Source of the DNA: a virus
Length of the DNA: 64,000 bases
Strand: one strand, 5' to 3'
IMG/VR virus record: IMGVR_UViG_3300042292_001109
Location: 62,001 to 126,000 of that record
Positions 40,959-49,774 of the stretch are shown piece after piece. The translations under genes were made by a program, and so were the position numbers. Position 1 is the stretch's first letter; the number at the start of each line of letters is the position of its first letter. A model generated the notes under the pieces. It ran no database searches and was not told the DNA's origin. It saw nothing but the letters and a program-made list of their open reading frames with translations.

Positions 40959-41297
40959 ATGGTTGACGAAAGAACCGTTGTAGAGTATAATTTCATTGAG
41001 GTCAATGGAGCAAATGGATTAAAATTAGAATCCGGTGAATTTGACGGGGTTATCGTAACATTAAGCGATCTTAGTGTTCAAGATGATGGTACAGATAATC
41101 CAGATGGATCTGCTGTGTTAAGTTTTAATTATGATGTCGTTTATGACGCCGAAAAACCAAAAGAATTATTTGAAACTATAGATTTTAAAAATACTATAGG
41201 TGATATATTAATGAAAATTCTTACTGACAGTATTAAAGAAGCAGGAGAAAATATTGAATCTGAATACGCTGATTTTGAAGAACCTTCATTACTCTGA
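40959..41297 (+). CDS. Hypothetical acidic protein
   Basis: The 112-residue, strongly acidic beta-rich protein sits between uvsX and gp41. Its first codons contain a perfect host-type promoter on the same strand (40963-40991). The gene overlaps gp41 by 44 bases. No family recognised; the position suggests a replication-linked role. Confidence 0.7.
   Translation: MVDERTVVEYNFIEVNGANGLKLESGEFDGVIVTLSDLSVQDDGTDNPDGSAVLSFNYDVVYDAEKPKELFETIDFKNTIGDILMKILTDSIKEAGENIESEYADFEEPSLL
40963..40991 (+). promoter_or_regulatory. Host-type promoter inside the 40959 gene, upstream of gp41
   Basis: TTGACG, a 17-base spacer, TATAAT. It would drive gp41 and the glycosyltransferase genes separately from uvsX. 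Confidence 0.6.
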
Positions 41298-42651
41298 AGA
41301 ATTTACGAGAAAAGTATTACCTTTTTTAAGGGCAGATTATTTTAATGATAGAAATGAACGAACAATTTTTAACGAGATTAGTTCGTTCATTACAAATTAT
41401 GGAAATATTCCAACATATGAAGCTCTTATTATTCAGTTAAATGAAAAAGCAGTTTCCGAAGAAGAACATAAAGAAACTCTTACATTATTAAATGAATTGC
41501 ATGAAGCTAAATCTGAAACTGTAGATTTAGAATGGTTAGTTGATAAAACGGAAACTTTTTGTCAAGACCAAGCAATCTTTAATGCTGTTAGAGAATCTAT
41601 TACAATTCTTGATGGAAAACATAAAGATTTATCTAAGGGAAGTATTCCTACATTATTATCTGAAGCATTATCAATATCATTTGATTCAAGCGTTGGTCAC
41701 GACTATTTGGGTGATGCCGATAGTCGTTATGAATATTATCATAGAACTGAGGAAAAAGTTCCTTTTAGTTTAAATTATTTTAATTTAATAACAAATGGCG
41801 GCTTACCGAAGAAAACTCTAAATGTTATCTTAGCTCCACCCCATGGCGGCAAAAGTTTAATGATGTGTAATTTCGCAGCTGATTTTCAGTTATCAGGTAA
41901 AAATGTTTTATACATAACTTGTGAAATGGCTGAAGAAGAAATCGCAAAACGTATTGATGCTAATTTGCTTAGAATATCTATGGATGATTTAATGCAATTG
42001 GATAAATCTTCTTTTGATAAAAAGATTAATTATGTTAAATCAAAAACGATTGGTAAGTTATTTGTCAAAGAATACCCAACAGCTGCAGCTAATGTAAATC
42101 ATTTTAGAACTTTATTAAATGAATTGCGTTTAAAAAAGAATTTCGTTCCAGATGTAGTTTTTATTGATTATTTAAATATTTGTGCTAGTTCTAGAATGAA
42201 GATGTCTGGTAGTATCAACACTTATACATATATTCAAGCTATTGCGCAAGAATTGCGGGGCTTCGCTCAAGAGTTTAGTATTCCTGTAGTAACAGCAACT
42301 CAGACAACTAGAAGCGGATCTCAAAGTAGTGATGTTGATATGAGTGATGTATCTGAATCATTTGGTGTTCCTGCTATTGCTGATTTTATGTGTGCAATTA
42401 TTAACAGCGAAGAACTATATGATTTAAATCAAATAATGATTAAACAATTAAAAAATCGATATAGAGATTTAAATTTAAATAAACGTTTTGTTGTTGGCGT
42501 TGATAGAGCTAAGATGAAATTATTTGATGTTGAACAATCAGCGCAGGAAGGTATTACTGATGCTGGAAGCATGGATCCATCTGAGTCATATAAATCTATG
42601 CAAAAACAAAATAAATTTGAAAAGAAATCATTTGATGGGTTTAAAGTATAA
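41254..42651 (+). CDS. 41: Replicative DNA helicase gp41 (TTG start)
   Basis: The 465-residue DnaB-type helicase has an N-terminal helical domain, then Walker A P-P-H-G-G-K-S near residues 194-200, a Walker B strand V-F-I-D-Y-L-N and R-G-F-A-Q-E / T-Q-T-T-R motifs. It unwinds the fork and recruits primase gp61. The TTG at 41254 is chosen because GCAGGAG ends six bases upstream and no ATG gives the conserved N-terminus. Confidence 0.94.
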   Translation: MNLNTLILKNLHYSEEFTRKVLPFLRADYFNDRNERTIFNEISSFITNYGNIPTYEALIIQLNEKAVSEEEHKETLTLLNELHEAKSETVDLEWLVDKTETFCQDQAIFNAVRESITILDGKHKDLSKGSIPTLLSEALSISFDSSVGHDYLGDADSRYEYYHRTEEKVPFSLNYFNLITNGGLPKKTLNVILAPPHGGKSLMMCNFAADFQLSGKNVLYITCEMAEEEIAKRIDANLLRISMDDLMQLDKSSFDKKINYVKSKTIGKLFVKEYPTAAANVNHFRTLLNELRLKKNFVPDVVFIDYLNICASSRMKMSGSINTYTYIQAIAQELRGFAQEFSIPVVTATQTTRSGSQSSDVDMSDVSESFGVPAIADFMCAIINSEELYDLNQIMIKQLKNRYRDLNLNKRFVVGVDRAKMKLFDVEQSAQEGITDAGSMDPSESYKSMQKQNKFEKKSFDGFKV

Positions 42652-43364
42652 TGAAAAGCGCGATAGTAATAATTCCTACAACAGGAGCTGACACTCTTAT
42701 ACAAGCAGTAGAGAGTATTTCTAAACAAACATACAAGGACGTTACTGCTCTTATTGTAGTTGATGGAAAAGAATTTGCTTCTAAAGTAAGAAAGATGTTT
42801 TTTGGTAGAGGTTTTGGTATTCCTATTCAACTAGTTTATCTAGAAGAAAACGTTGGTGCTGGTGGTTTTTATGGCCAACGAATTTATGCCTCTTTTTCTC
42901 ATCTAGTAAACAAAGATTATTTGTTTTTCTTAGATCAAGATAATTGGTATGAACCTACTCATATTGAATCTATGATTTCAACTATTGAATCAACTGGATC
43001 TCAATGGGCATATAGTTTGCGTAATATATATTCTCCTGCTGGAGAGTATTTGTTGCAAGATAATTGCGAAAGTTTAGGAAAATGGTCTGCTTGGACTAAT
43101 ACAAATATGGTTGATACTAATTGTTATTGTATTCCAAAAGAAATTGCTATTAAAATTGCTTCATTCTGGCATTCCGGTTGGGGTGAAGATAGAGTAATTT
43201 TTAATGTATTGCATAATAATTTTAATAATTATGAATGTTCTGGTGAATATACAATTAATTATCGATTGGGCGGTAACGAGGGTTCTGTGACAAAAGAATT
43301 TTTTGAGCAGGGTAATAAAATAATGAATGAAACATATAATGGGAAATATCCATGGAAGAAGTAA
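42651..43364 (+). CDS. GT2-type glycosyltransferase
   Basis: The 237-residue protein has the GT2 fold start A-I-V-I-I-P-T-T-G, a nucleotide-binding L-E-E-N-V-G-A-G-G, and a metal motif F-L-D-Q-D-N near residues 93-98 in place of D-x-D. The acceptor-site motif W-G-E-D-R follows near 178. It starts at the gp41 stop codon and overlaps the next glycosyltransferase by 13 bases. Confidence 0.8.
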   Translation: MKSAIVIIPTTGADTLIQAVESISKQTYKDVTALIVVDGKEFASKVRKMFFGRGFGIPIQLVYLEENVGAGGFYGQRIYASFSHLVNKDYLFFLDQDNWYEPTHIESMISTIESTGSQWAYSLRNIYSPAGEYLLQDNCESLGKWSAWTNTNMVDTNCYCIPKEIAIKIASFWHSGWGEDRVIFNVLHNNFNNYECSGEYTINYRLGGNEGSVTKEFFEQGNKIMNETYNGKYPWKK

Positions 43365-44044
43365 CTGTAGAATTAAGATGTATGTATTGGCAAAATGGTG
43401 AATATTTAATTGAATCGCATAAAAAAGTAACTGAACATTTAGGGTTACAGGTTCAATATGATTTAACAACAATTCCTCATGGTCAATGGATGAATGAGGT
43501 TTTAGAAAATAGCACAGCTGACGTTGTTGGTTTTTTTGATAATGATTGCGTTCCCTTAAATGCAGGTATTGTAGAATATGCTATTGCATATGCAACTGCA
43601 ACAAAATCATTTATTGGAACAGCTCAAGCATCAAATCATATTGCTCCAAGAGCGCATATTTTTGCTGCTCCGTGCTTTTTCTTTATATATAGAGATACTT
43701 GGGTTAAAATGGGTAAACCATCTTTCTTAGAAAATTCAAGAAGCGATGTTGCTGAAGAAGTTTCATACGTTGCTGAAGATTTTATGGTTCCATATAAAGC
43801 ATTGTATCCAACAAATTTTGAGCGTGAGCCGGTTGAAGGTGTTTGGAGATTGGGTAATTTTGGATATTACGGTATTGGAACAGTATTTGCTAATTCTGTA
43901 TATCATTTATTTCAGGGAAGATATAAACAAAACGCTGACTTATTTAAATTAAGATGCGATGAAATAGTAGATGGAACGTTTTCTACTAATGGTATGTTTA
44001 ATTCTATTGAAGTTTATTCTGGAAAAATTTGTAATTATTCGTAA
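43352..44044 (+). CDS. Glycosyltransferase-like protein
   Basis: The 230-residue protein carries a GT-A-like core with V-V-G-F-F-D-N-D-C-V near residues 58-67 as the probable metal and nucleotide site. The N-terminal strand is less clear than in its neighbour. It overlaps the preceding glycosyltransferase and precedes a sugar-nucleotide dehydratase. Substrate unknown. Confidence 0.65.
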   Translation: MEEVTVELRCMYWQNGEYLIESHKKVTEHLGLQVQYDLTTIPHGQWMNEVLENSTADVVGFFDNDCVPLNAGIVEYAIAYATATKSFIGTAQASNHIAPRAHIFAAPCFFFIYRDTWVKMGKPSFLENSRSDVAEEVSYVAEDFMVPYKALYPTNFEREPVEGVWRLGNFGYYGIGTVFANSVYHLFQGRYKQNADLFKLRCDEIVDGTFSTNGMFNSIEVYSGKICNYS

Positions 44045-44059
44045 TTTGGGGGTTTTAAA

Positions 44060-45091
44060 ATGGCAAAAAGAGTATTAATAACAGGCGGAGCAGGTTTTAT
44101 TGCACATCATGTTCTATATCATTTCCTAACAAATACTGACTGGGAAATTGTTACGTTAGACAGATTAGATTTATCTGGTAATTTAAATAGATTAGCTGAC
44201 GTTATTGCTAGAAATCCGGAATTTAAAAGTAGAATTAAATTCGTATTTCATGATTTAAAAGCTGAAATTTCAACATTAACACAGAATTTTATTGGTGAAA
44301 TAAATTATATCCTACATTTAGCTGCAGGAAGTCATGTAGATCGATCTATTGAATTTCCTATGGAATTTGTAATGGATAATGTTGTTGGTACTACAAATAT
44401 CCTAGAGTTCGCTAGAAAACATAAAAGTTTAGAAAGATTTATCTATTTTTCTACTGATGAAATTTTTGGTGTCGCCCCAGAGGGCGTTGATTATAAAGAA
44501 CGCGATAGATATAATTCAACAAATCCATATTCAGCTTCTAAAGCTGCAGGCGAAGAATTGTGTGTAGCATATGAAAATACTTATGGAACTCCGATCTTTG
44601 TTACTCACACAATGAATGTGTTTGGTGAGCGTCAACATCCAGAAAAGTTTATTCCATTATGTATCCGTAGAGCTAGAGATGGAGATACAGTTTTTATTCA
44701 TTCTAATGCTGATAAAACTCAAGCTGGTAGCCGCCATTATATTCATGCTAGTGATGTTGCTGATGCTATGTTATTCTTATTAAATTTAGATAATCCTTCT
44801 ATCTACGAACCTGATTATGGTAATGCTAAATGCCCTAAATTTAATGTTGTTGGTAAAGAAGAAATTGATAATTTATCTTTAGCCAAAATGATTGCTGCTG
44901 CAGCGGGAAAAGAATTAAATTATGAAATGATTGATTTCCATACTTCTAGACCTGGACACGATTTACGTTATGCTTTATCTGGTGAATATATGAAATCTCT
45001 AGGTTGGGAACCAAAAGTATCTCTTCAAGAACGTATTTCAGAAGTCGTTCATTGGTCATTAGATAATCAAGAATGGATTGAGTTAGCCTAA
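44060..45091 (+). CDS. NAD-dependent sugar epimerase/dehydratase (RmlB-like)
   Basis: The 343-residue extended short-chain dehydrogenase has the Rossmann motif G-G-A-G-F-I-A near residue 8, the catalytic S-T-D-E-I-F-G and Y-S-A-S-K (Y-x-x-x-K), with N-V-F-G-x-R-Q-x-P-E-K-F-I-P near 190, which is characteristic of nucleotide-sugar 4,6-dehydratases. It likely makes a 4-keto-6-deoxy sugar intermediate. An epimerase role is the alternative. Confidence 0.85.
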   Translation: MAKRVLITGGAGFIAHHVLYHFLTNTDWEIVTLDRLDLSGNLNRLADVIARNPEFKSRIKFVFHDLKAEISTLTQNFIGEINYILHLAAGSHVDRSIEFPMEFVMDNVVGTTNILEFARKHKSLERFIYFSTDEIFGVAPEGVDYKERDRYNSTNPYSASKAAGEELCVAYENTYGTPIFVTHTMNVFGERQHPEKFIPLCIRRARDGDTVFIHSNADKTQAGSRHYIHASDVADAMLFLLNLDNPSIYEPDYGNAKCPKFNVVGKEEIDNLSLAKMIAAAAGKELNYEMIDFHTSRPGHDLRYALSGEYMKSLGWEPKVSLQERISEVVHWSLDNQEWIELA

Positions 45092-45873
45092 TGAAAAAAT
45101 ATTTGTATTATCACATTTACCTTACTGATGATACTGGAACTTGGTCTAGTTTATTTATAGACCAAGTTTATTTAACTATAAATTCCGGTTTATATGATGA
45201 ATTGGAAAAAATGTATGTTAATTGTATCGGTTCACCGGAACAAATAAATTTATTTGTTGGATTATGTACTCAGTTTAATAAAATTCAAGTATTAAATTGT
45301 TGTGAAACTAAATTAAATGATCAACAATTATCTTCTAATTATTTGGATAATCATAATCCTCATGACGAAACTATAACAATGAAAGAATTACAGGCTCATG
45401 CTAAACGCGAAGATGCTTATTTTCTTTATCTTCATTCTAAAGGAGTTACTGCTACAAGTAGAATGAAACAAGCAGGCGATTTTAGAAGATATGTTAATTA
45501 TTATAATTGGAGAAAGTTTTTAGAATGGGGTTGCGTTGAAAACTGGAAACTTTGTATTAAAGCATTAGAAACACATTCTTGCGCTGGAGTTAATTTGTGC
45601 GAATGGCCAACTCCTCATTATTCAGGAACAATTTGGTGGTCTAAATCTTCGCATATAAATAAACTCCCTGATATAATGGAAAATGATTGGTGGATAAATT
45701 TAATTAATTCTACTGATTTACGAACTTGGAATTCTATTAGGCTAAAAGCTGAAATGTGGATAGGTTCAGTTTGTAATAGCGATTTCTATACAATAAAAAA
45801 TGCTCCCTTTATGCCGCCAATTTCAAGTTTAGGTGAAACATACTTTCCTAGATCAATGTACGAAAAGGATTAA
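45091..45873 (+). CDS. Putative glycosyltransferase (capsule/rhamnan-type)
   Basis: The 260-residue protein has the motif Y-F-L-Y-L-H-S-K-G-V near residues 110-119, and H-Y-S-G-T-I-W-W-S-K further on. Both are found in a poorly characterised group of bacterial and phage glycosyltransferase-like proteins. It starts on the stop codon of the dehydratase gene. Reaction unknown. Confidence 0.6.
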   Translation: MKKYLYYHIYLTDDTGTWSSLFIDQVYLTINSGLYDELEKMYVNCIGSPEQINLFVGLCTQFNKIQVLNCCETKLNDQQLSSNYLDNHNPHDETITMKELQAHAKREDAYFLYLHSKGVTATSRMKQAGDFRRYVNYYNWRKFLEWGCVENWKLCIKALETHSCAGVNLCEWPTPHYSGTIWWSKSSHINKLPDIMENDWWINLINSTDLRTWNSIRLKAEMWIGSVCNSDFYTIKNAPFMPPISSLGETYFPRSMYEKD

Positions 45874-45876
45874 ATA

Positions 45877-46626
45877 ATGCCAAAAATATCAATAATTGCC
45901 CCCATTCATACTTCTTCTATTAGAGAAGGTTATAGTGAAAGATTTTTAGTAGAATTTTTTGCTTCATTATCGTATCAACATTTTAAAGATTTCGATATTG
46001 TTGTTGCTGACCATAGTGTTGGTGATAATTTAAAAGCTATTTGTGACACTTTTTCTCATGTATTAGATATTAAATACTATAAAAACGATTATATGCGAGG
46101 TTCTACTGCAGCCAATGTTAATTTTGGTATGAAAAAAGCTACTGGAGAAATATGTAAAATTTTATTTATGGATGATTTTTTTGTTGAACAAACTGGGTTG
46201 CAGGAAACTTGGGATGCGTTTCAAGCAAATCCAGATAAAAAGTGGTTGATTGCTGGCTTTGTTAATTGTAATGAAGATAGAACTGAATTTTTTAATGCTA
46301 GGCTACCTAGATTTGATAATGCATATGTTAACGGAGATAATTCAACGGGAAATCCTTCTACTTATGCAGTTCGTAGAGAATTTGCTATTGATATGGATGA
46401 AAATTTACGATTCGTAGTTGATGGAGAATACTTTGTTAGATCGTACTGGCATTATGGTCCTCCAATTATGATTGAAAAAGTTGTTCATTGTTTTAGATAT
46501 CACGAAGATGCTAATTATTTAAAACCTGAATTACAAGCTCTTGAAACAGAAGAACGTCAATATTCAGTAGAAAAATTTAGAAAAATGGATGAGGAAAGAG
46601 CTAATGCGAATCGCGTTCCACAGTAA
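45877..46626 (+). CDS. GT2 family glycosyltransferase
   Basis: The 249-residue protein has a clear GT2 core: I-S-I-I-A-P-I-H near the start, I-V-V-A-D-H-S, A-A-N-V-N-F-G-M-K-K-A-T-G-E, and F-M-D-D-F-F as the metal site near residue 99. The C-terminal part shows Y-F-V-R-S-Y-W-H-Y-G and R-Y-H-E-D-A. It overlaps the next gene by 23 bases. Confidence 0.85.
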   Translation: MPKISIIAPIHTSSIREGYSERFLVEFFASLSYQHFKDFDIVVADHSVGDNLKAICDTFSHVLDIKYYKNDYMRGSTAANVNFGMKKATGEICKILFMDDFFVEQTGLQETWDAFQANPDKKWLIAGFVNCNEDRTEFFNARLPRFDNAYVNGDNSTGNPSTYAVRREFAIDMDENLRFVVDGEYFVRSYWHYGPPIMIEKVVHCFRYHEDANYLKPELQALETEERQYSVEKFRKMDEERANANRVPQ

Positions 46627-47593
46627 TCAATTAGGTGAAAGAGGTACTGAAATTTGTCTCTACAAATATGCAAAATATAATAGAGAAATTTTGGGTAATG
46701 AATCTATTATTATTTCCTCTGGATTAAAACCAACTCCATCTTTAAATCGATTTAAAGATTTTTCAACAATCTTATATGAAGAAGAATATAGAGATGGAGC
46801 TAAAAATAATAATGTTAGAACTGCTATAGAAAAAATTTGCGATAAGCAAAAGATTGATGCGTTCTATGCAATTAAAGCTGGAGAAAATGATGGTATAATG
46901 CCTACTAATGCTAAATCGTTGGCTCATTGTGTGTTTAGAATGCACGATCCTCATGCTGACGTTTATTCTGGGGTATGTAAATATATTTCAGAAAAATTTG
47001 GAGCAACTCATCCTTATGTTCATCATATTCTAGAAAAAGAAGCTTCAGATATGCATGATACATTTAGAGAAGAATTGGGTATCCCTAAAGATGCATTAGT
47101 TCTTGGGCGTCATGGTGGTAGAGAAACTTTTAACCTACAATTTGTTTATCCTGCAATTAAAAAAGCGTTAGAGGATCGTAAAGACCTCTGGTTCGTCTTT
47201 TTAAATACAGATAAGTTTATTGATCACGAACGAGTTATTCATCTTCCATGGACGATGGACGAGCAAGTAAAAGCGAAGTTTGTTAATACTTGTGATGCTA
47301 TGATGCATGCAAGAGCTGATGGGGAAATATTTAGTTTATCTGTAGCTGAATTTACTATTAGAAATAAACCTGTTATTTCTTGGTTACCAAAAGAAATACC
47401 GCATTTTTATGATTATGGTCATATTTACTTAATGCAAAATAAAGCAATTTATTATGATACTGCCCAAGATCTATATAATATATTATGTTTCTTTGATAGA
47501 AATGAGATAGCTAAAATAGATTGGGATGGTTATACTGCTAATTATACTCCAGAAATCGTAATGCAAGAATTTAAGGATGTTTATTTAACATGA
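46604..47593 (+). CDS. GT-B glycosyltransferase (GT4-like)
   Basis: The 329-residue protein has a GT-B layout: N-terminal H-S-N-Q-L-G-E-R-G-T-E, a mid-protein hinge V-L-G-R-H-G-G-R-E and a C-terminal donor site M-M-H-A-R-A-D-G-E-I-F-S-L-S-V-A-E, equivalent to the E-x7-E of GT4. The ATG at 46604 is chosen because GAGGAAAGAG lies just before it. It overlaps the GHMP kinase gene by four bases. Confidence 0.8.
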   Translation: MRIAFHSNQLGERGTEICLYKYAKYNREILGNESIIISSGLKPTPSLNRFKDFSTILYEEEYRDGAKNNNVRTAIEKICDKQKIDAFYAIKAGENDGIMPTNAKSLAHCVFRMHDPHADVYSGVCKYISEKFGATHPYVHHILEKEASDMHDTFREELGIPKDALVLGRHGGRETFNLQFVYPAIKKALEDRKDLWFVFLNTDKFIDHERVIHLPWTMDEQVKAKFVNTCDAMMHARADGEIFSLSVAEFTIRNKPVISWLPKEIPHFYDYGHIYLMQNKAIYYDTAQDLYNILCFFDRNEIAKIDWDGYTANYTPEIVMQEFKDVYLT

Positions 47594-48537
47594 TAGTAAC
47601 GAATTGTCCATTAAGGGTTTCTTTATTCGGGGGTTCTACTGATAATCCTCTTTTTATTGAGAGATATGGATATGGCTCAGTAATAAGTTTTACTTGTGAT
47701 TTAAAAACCTATGTTACAATTCATGAAGATAAAGTTGGTTATAACAAACATTTACATAAATATGTTCTTAATTATTCTATTAGAGAAGAAGAATCTTTTG
47801 CTAAAGATATAAAAAATGAAGTTGTTAGAGTTGTATTAGAATATTTTAATATAGATCCTCTAACAATTTCATTAACCAGCGATGTTTACTCACAAGGGAG
47901 TGGATTGGCATCTTCGTCAGCTTATATTATTTCTTTAATTAAAGCGATATCTATTAAAAATGAATTACATTTAACTGATACTGAAATTTGTTTAATTGCT
48001 CTTGAATTAGAACAAAAGTTTAATCCGCATTGTGGATTACAAGATCCATTTGGTTGCGGGGTTGGCGGATTTAAGCGTATTGAATTTGAGAGAAATAATA
48101 AGGTTAGATATACATTCCTCCCAACAAAAATATTTGATATTTATGATATGCATTTAGTTTTTACAGGGGTTAATCGAAATTCAAAAAACGTATTAAAAGA
48201 TGTTACTAATAATATAGAAAAATCTCGTGGACTAATTCAAATTGTTGAGTTGGCTCAACAAGCATTATATAATGAAGAATATGAGTTATTTTTGCAATAT
48301 GTTTCTGATAGCTGGAAACTTAAAAAGGAAACAAGTAATTTAATTACCGAGAATGTAACTGTAGCTGAAATCGATCAAATATTATTAGATAACCCGACAG
48401 TATTAGCTCATAAATTATGCGGTGCAGGAAATGGCGGATTTTATCTTGTATTTTCAAAGAAAAACTGCTTGACTTTATCGTTACCTTATATTAAAATAAA
48501 TGTAAGTTCATCAGGTGTAGAAGGTATAAAAATATGA
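47590..48537 (+). CDS. hddA: GHMP kinase, D-glycero-D-manno-heptose 7-phosphate kinase-like (HddA)
   Basis: The 315-residue sugar kinase begins with P-L-R-V-S-L-F-G-G-S-T-D-N and has the GHMP ATP loop G-S-G-L-A-S-S-S-A near residues 103-111, then K-L-C-G-A-G-N-G-G-F near 276. These fit heptose-7-phosphate kinases (HddA), which form heptose-1,7-bisphosphate. Next to it lies the isomerase that makes its substrate. Fucokinase-like specificity is the alternative. Confidence 0.8.
   Translation: MIVTNCPLRVSLFGGSTDNPLFIERYGYGSVISFTCDLKTYVTIHEDKVGYNKHLHKYVLNYSIREEESFAKDIKNEVVRVVLEYFNIDPLTISLTSDVYSQGSGLASSSAYIISLIKAISIKNELHLTDTEICLIALELEQKFNPHCGLQDPFGCGVGGFKRIEFERNNKVRYTFLPTKIFDIYDMHLVFTGVNRNSKNVLKDVTNNIEKSRGLIQIVELAQQALYNEEYELFLQYVSDSWKLKKETSNLITENVTVAEIDQILLDNPTVLAHKLCGAGNGGFYLVFSKKNCLTLSLPYIKINVSSSGVEGIKI
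48469..48497 (+). promoter_or_regulatory. Host-type promoter within the end of hddA
   Basis: TTGACT, a 17-base spacer, TAAAAT, 37 bases before gmhA. It could start a separate transcript for gmhA and the genes after it. Confidence 0.5.
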
Positions 48538-49049
48538 GTTTAATAAAAGATTGTATAGATATTTTATCTAAAATGGAAGATTCCGAAGAATACAATAAAT
48601 TTAAAAGCGTTTTTAAGCAAAACAATAAATTTATTATTATCGGTAATGGAGGAAGCAATTCAGTTGCTTCTCATATCTCGCAAGATTATGTTAAAAAGTG
48701 TCATAAACATTCTTTAACGTTTTCCGATCCATCTATGTTAACGTGTTTTATTAACGATTACGGTATGGAAAATGCGTATTTAGAATTTGTAAAAGCATAC
48801 AGAACTTATGATACATTTATTATTTTAATAAGTTCTTCTGGCGAATCAGAAAATATATTAAAGGTAATTAAATATTGCGAAGCAAATGATTACCCTTATG
48901 GAATATTAACTGGATTTGCAAAAAGTAACAGTGCTAGAGTTTTGGGTCGTTTAGGTCGTAATGCCAAATTTGATTATCACGTTAATAGTAAAGATTATGG
49001 CGTAGTTGAGTGCGTACACCAAATATTTTTGCATGGAGTTGTTGAATGA
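48534..49049 (+). CDS. gmhA: Phosphoheptose isomerase-like SIS protein (GmhA)
   Basis: The 171-residue SIS-domain protein shows I-I-G-N-G-G-S-N-S-V-A-S-H near residues 35-47 and I-S-S-S-G-E-S-E-N near 98-106, the sugar-phosphate-binding motifs of GmhA. GmhA turns sedoheptulose-7-phosphate into D-glycero-D-manno-heptose-7-phosphate. It overlaps both neighbours by four bases. Confidence 0.82.
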   Translation: MSLIKDCIDILSKMEDSEEYNKFKSVFKQNNKFIIIGNGGSNSVASHISQDYVKKCHKHSLTFSDPSMLTCFINDYGMENAYLEFVKAYRTYDTFIILISSSGESENILKVIKYCEANDYPYGILTGFAKSNSARVLGRLGRNAKFDYHVNSKDYGVVECVHQIFLHGVVE

Positions 49050-49774
49050 TTTATTGTTTTGATTTAGACGGAACGATTTGTTCCTCTGTTGAAAATAGCG
49101 AATATTATAATTCTATTCCAGATAAAACTGTAGTTAATGAGATTAACCGTTTATATGATTCTGGCCATGAAATTATTATTATGACTGCAAGAGGTTGCGT
49201 TAGTGGAATTGATCATTATGATTTAACTGAAGACCAATTAAGAAAATGGGGTATAAAACATCATAAATTGCTTATGGGTATTAAACCTCATGCTCATATT
49301 TTTATTGATGATAAAGGGGTTTCCATTGATGATTGGAAAAACTCAATTCCAAATAAATTTGGAGTATTAGCTGGAGCGTTTGATATTATTCATCCTGGAT
49401 ATGTTAGAATGTTTAAAGAAGCTAAATTACATTGCACTAATTTAACAGTATTATTAAATATTTCTCCAGCAAATAAAATTACCCCAGTACAAACAGTAGA
49501 AGAACGTATTGAAATATTATCTGCAATTAGATATATTGATAATGTTATCTGTTATTCTACAGAAGAAGAATTGTATAATTTACTAGAGATAAATAATTTT
49601 GACATTCGTTTTTTGGGTTCTGATTATAAAGATAAAAGTTTCACTGGTAAAGATTTAGAATTACCTGTTTATTTTATAGAACGCGATCATAGTTATTCTG
49701 CTACTGCATTGAAACAAAAAATATTTGATTCAATAAATTTATATTTTAAACAAACAATAAATGGTGATGTATGA
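49046..49774 (+). CDS. Fusion: HAD phosphatase plus HldE/TagD-like nucleotidyltransferase
   Basis: The 242-residue protein joins two domains. Residues 1-95 are a small HAD phosphatase (F-D-L-D-G-T near 4-9, M-T-A-R-G near 47-51, F-I-D-D-K-G near 90-95), of the type in capsule clusters. Residues 105-235 are a nucleotidyltransferase with G-A-F-D-I-I-H-P-G-Y, where the family has G-x-F-D-x-x-H-x-G-H; the second His is Tyr here. Together they could remove the 7-phosphate and then form NDP-heptose. Confidence 0.75.
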   Translation: MIYCFDLDGTICSSVENSEYYNSIPDKTVVNEINRLYDSGHEIIIMTARGCVSGIDHYDLTEDQLRKWGIKHHKLLMGIKPHAHIFIDDKGVSIDDWKNSIPNKFGVLAGAFDIIHPGYVRMFKEAKLHCTNLTVLLNISPANKITPVQTVEERIEILSAIRYIDNVICYSTEEELYNLLEINNFDIRFLGSDYKDKSFTGKDLELPVYFIERDHSYSATALKQKIFDSINLYFKQTINGDV

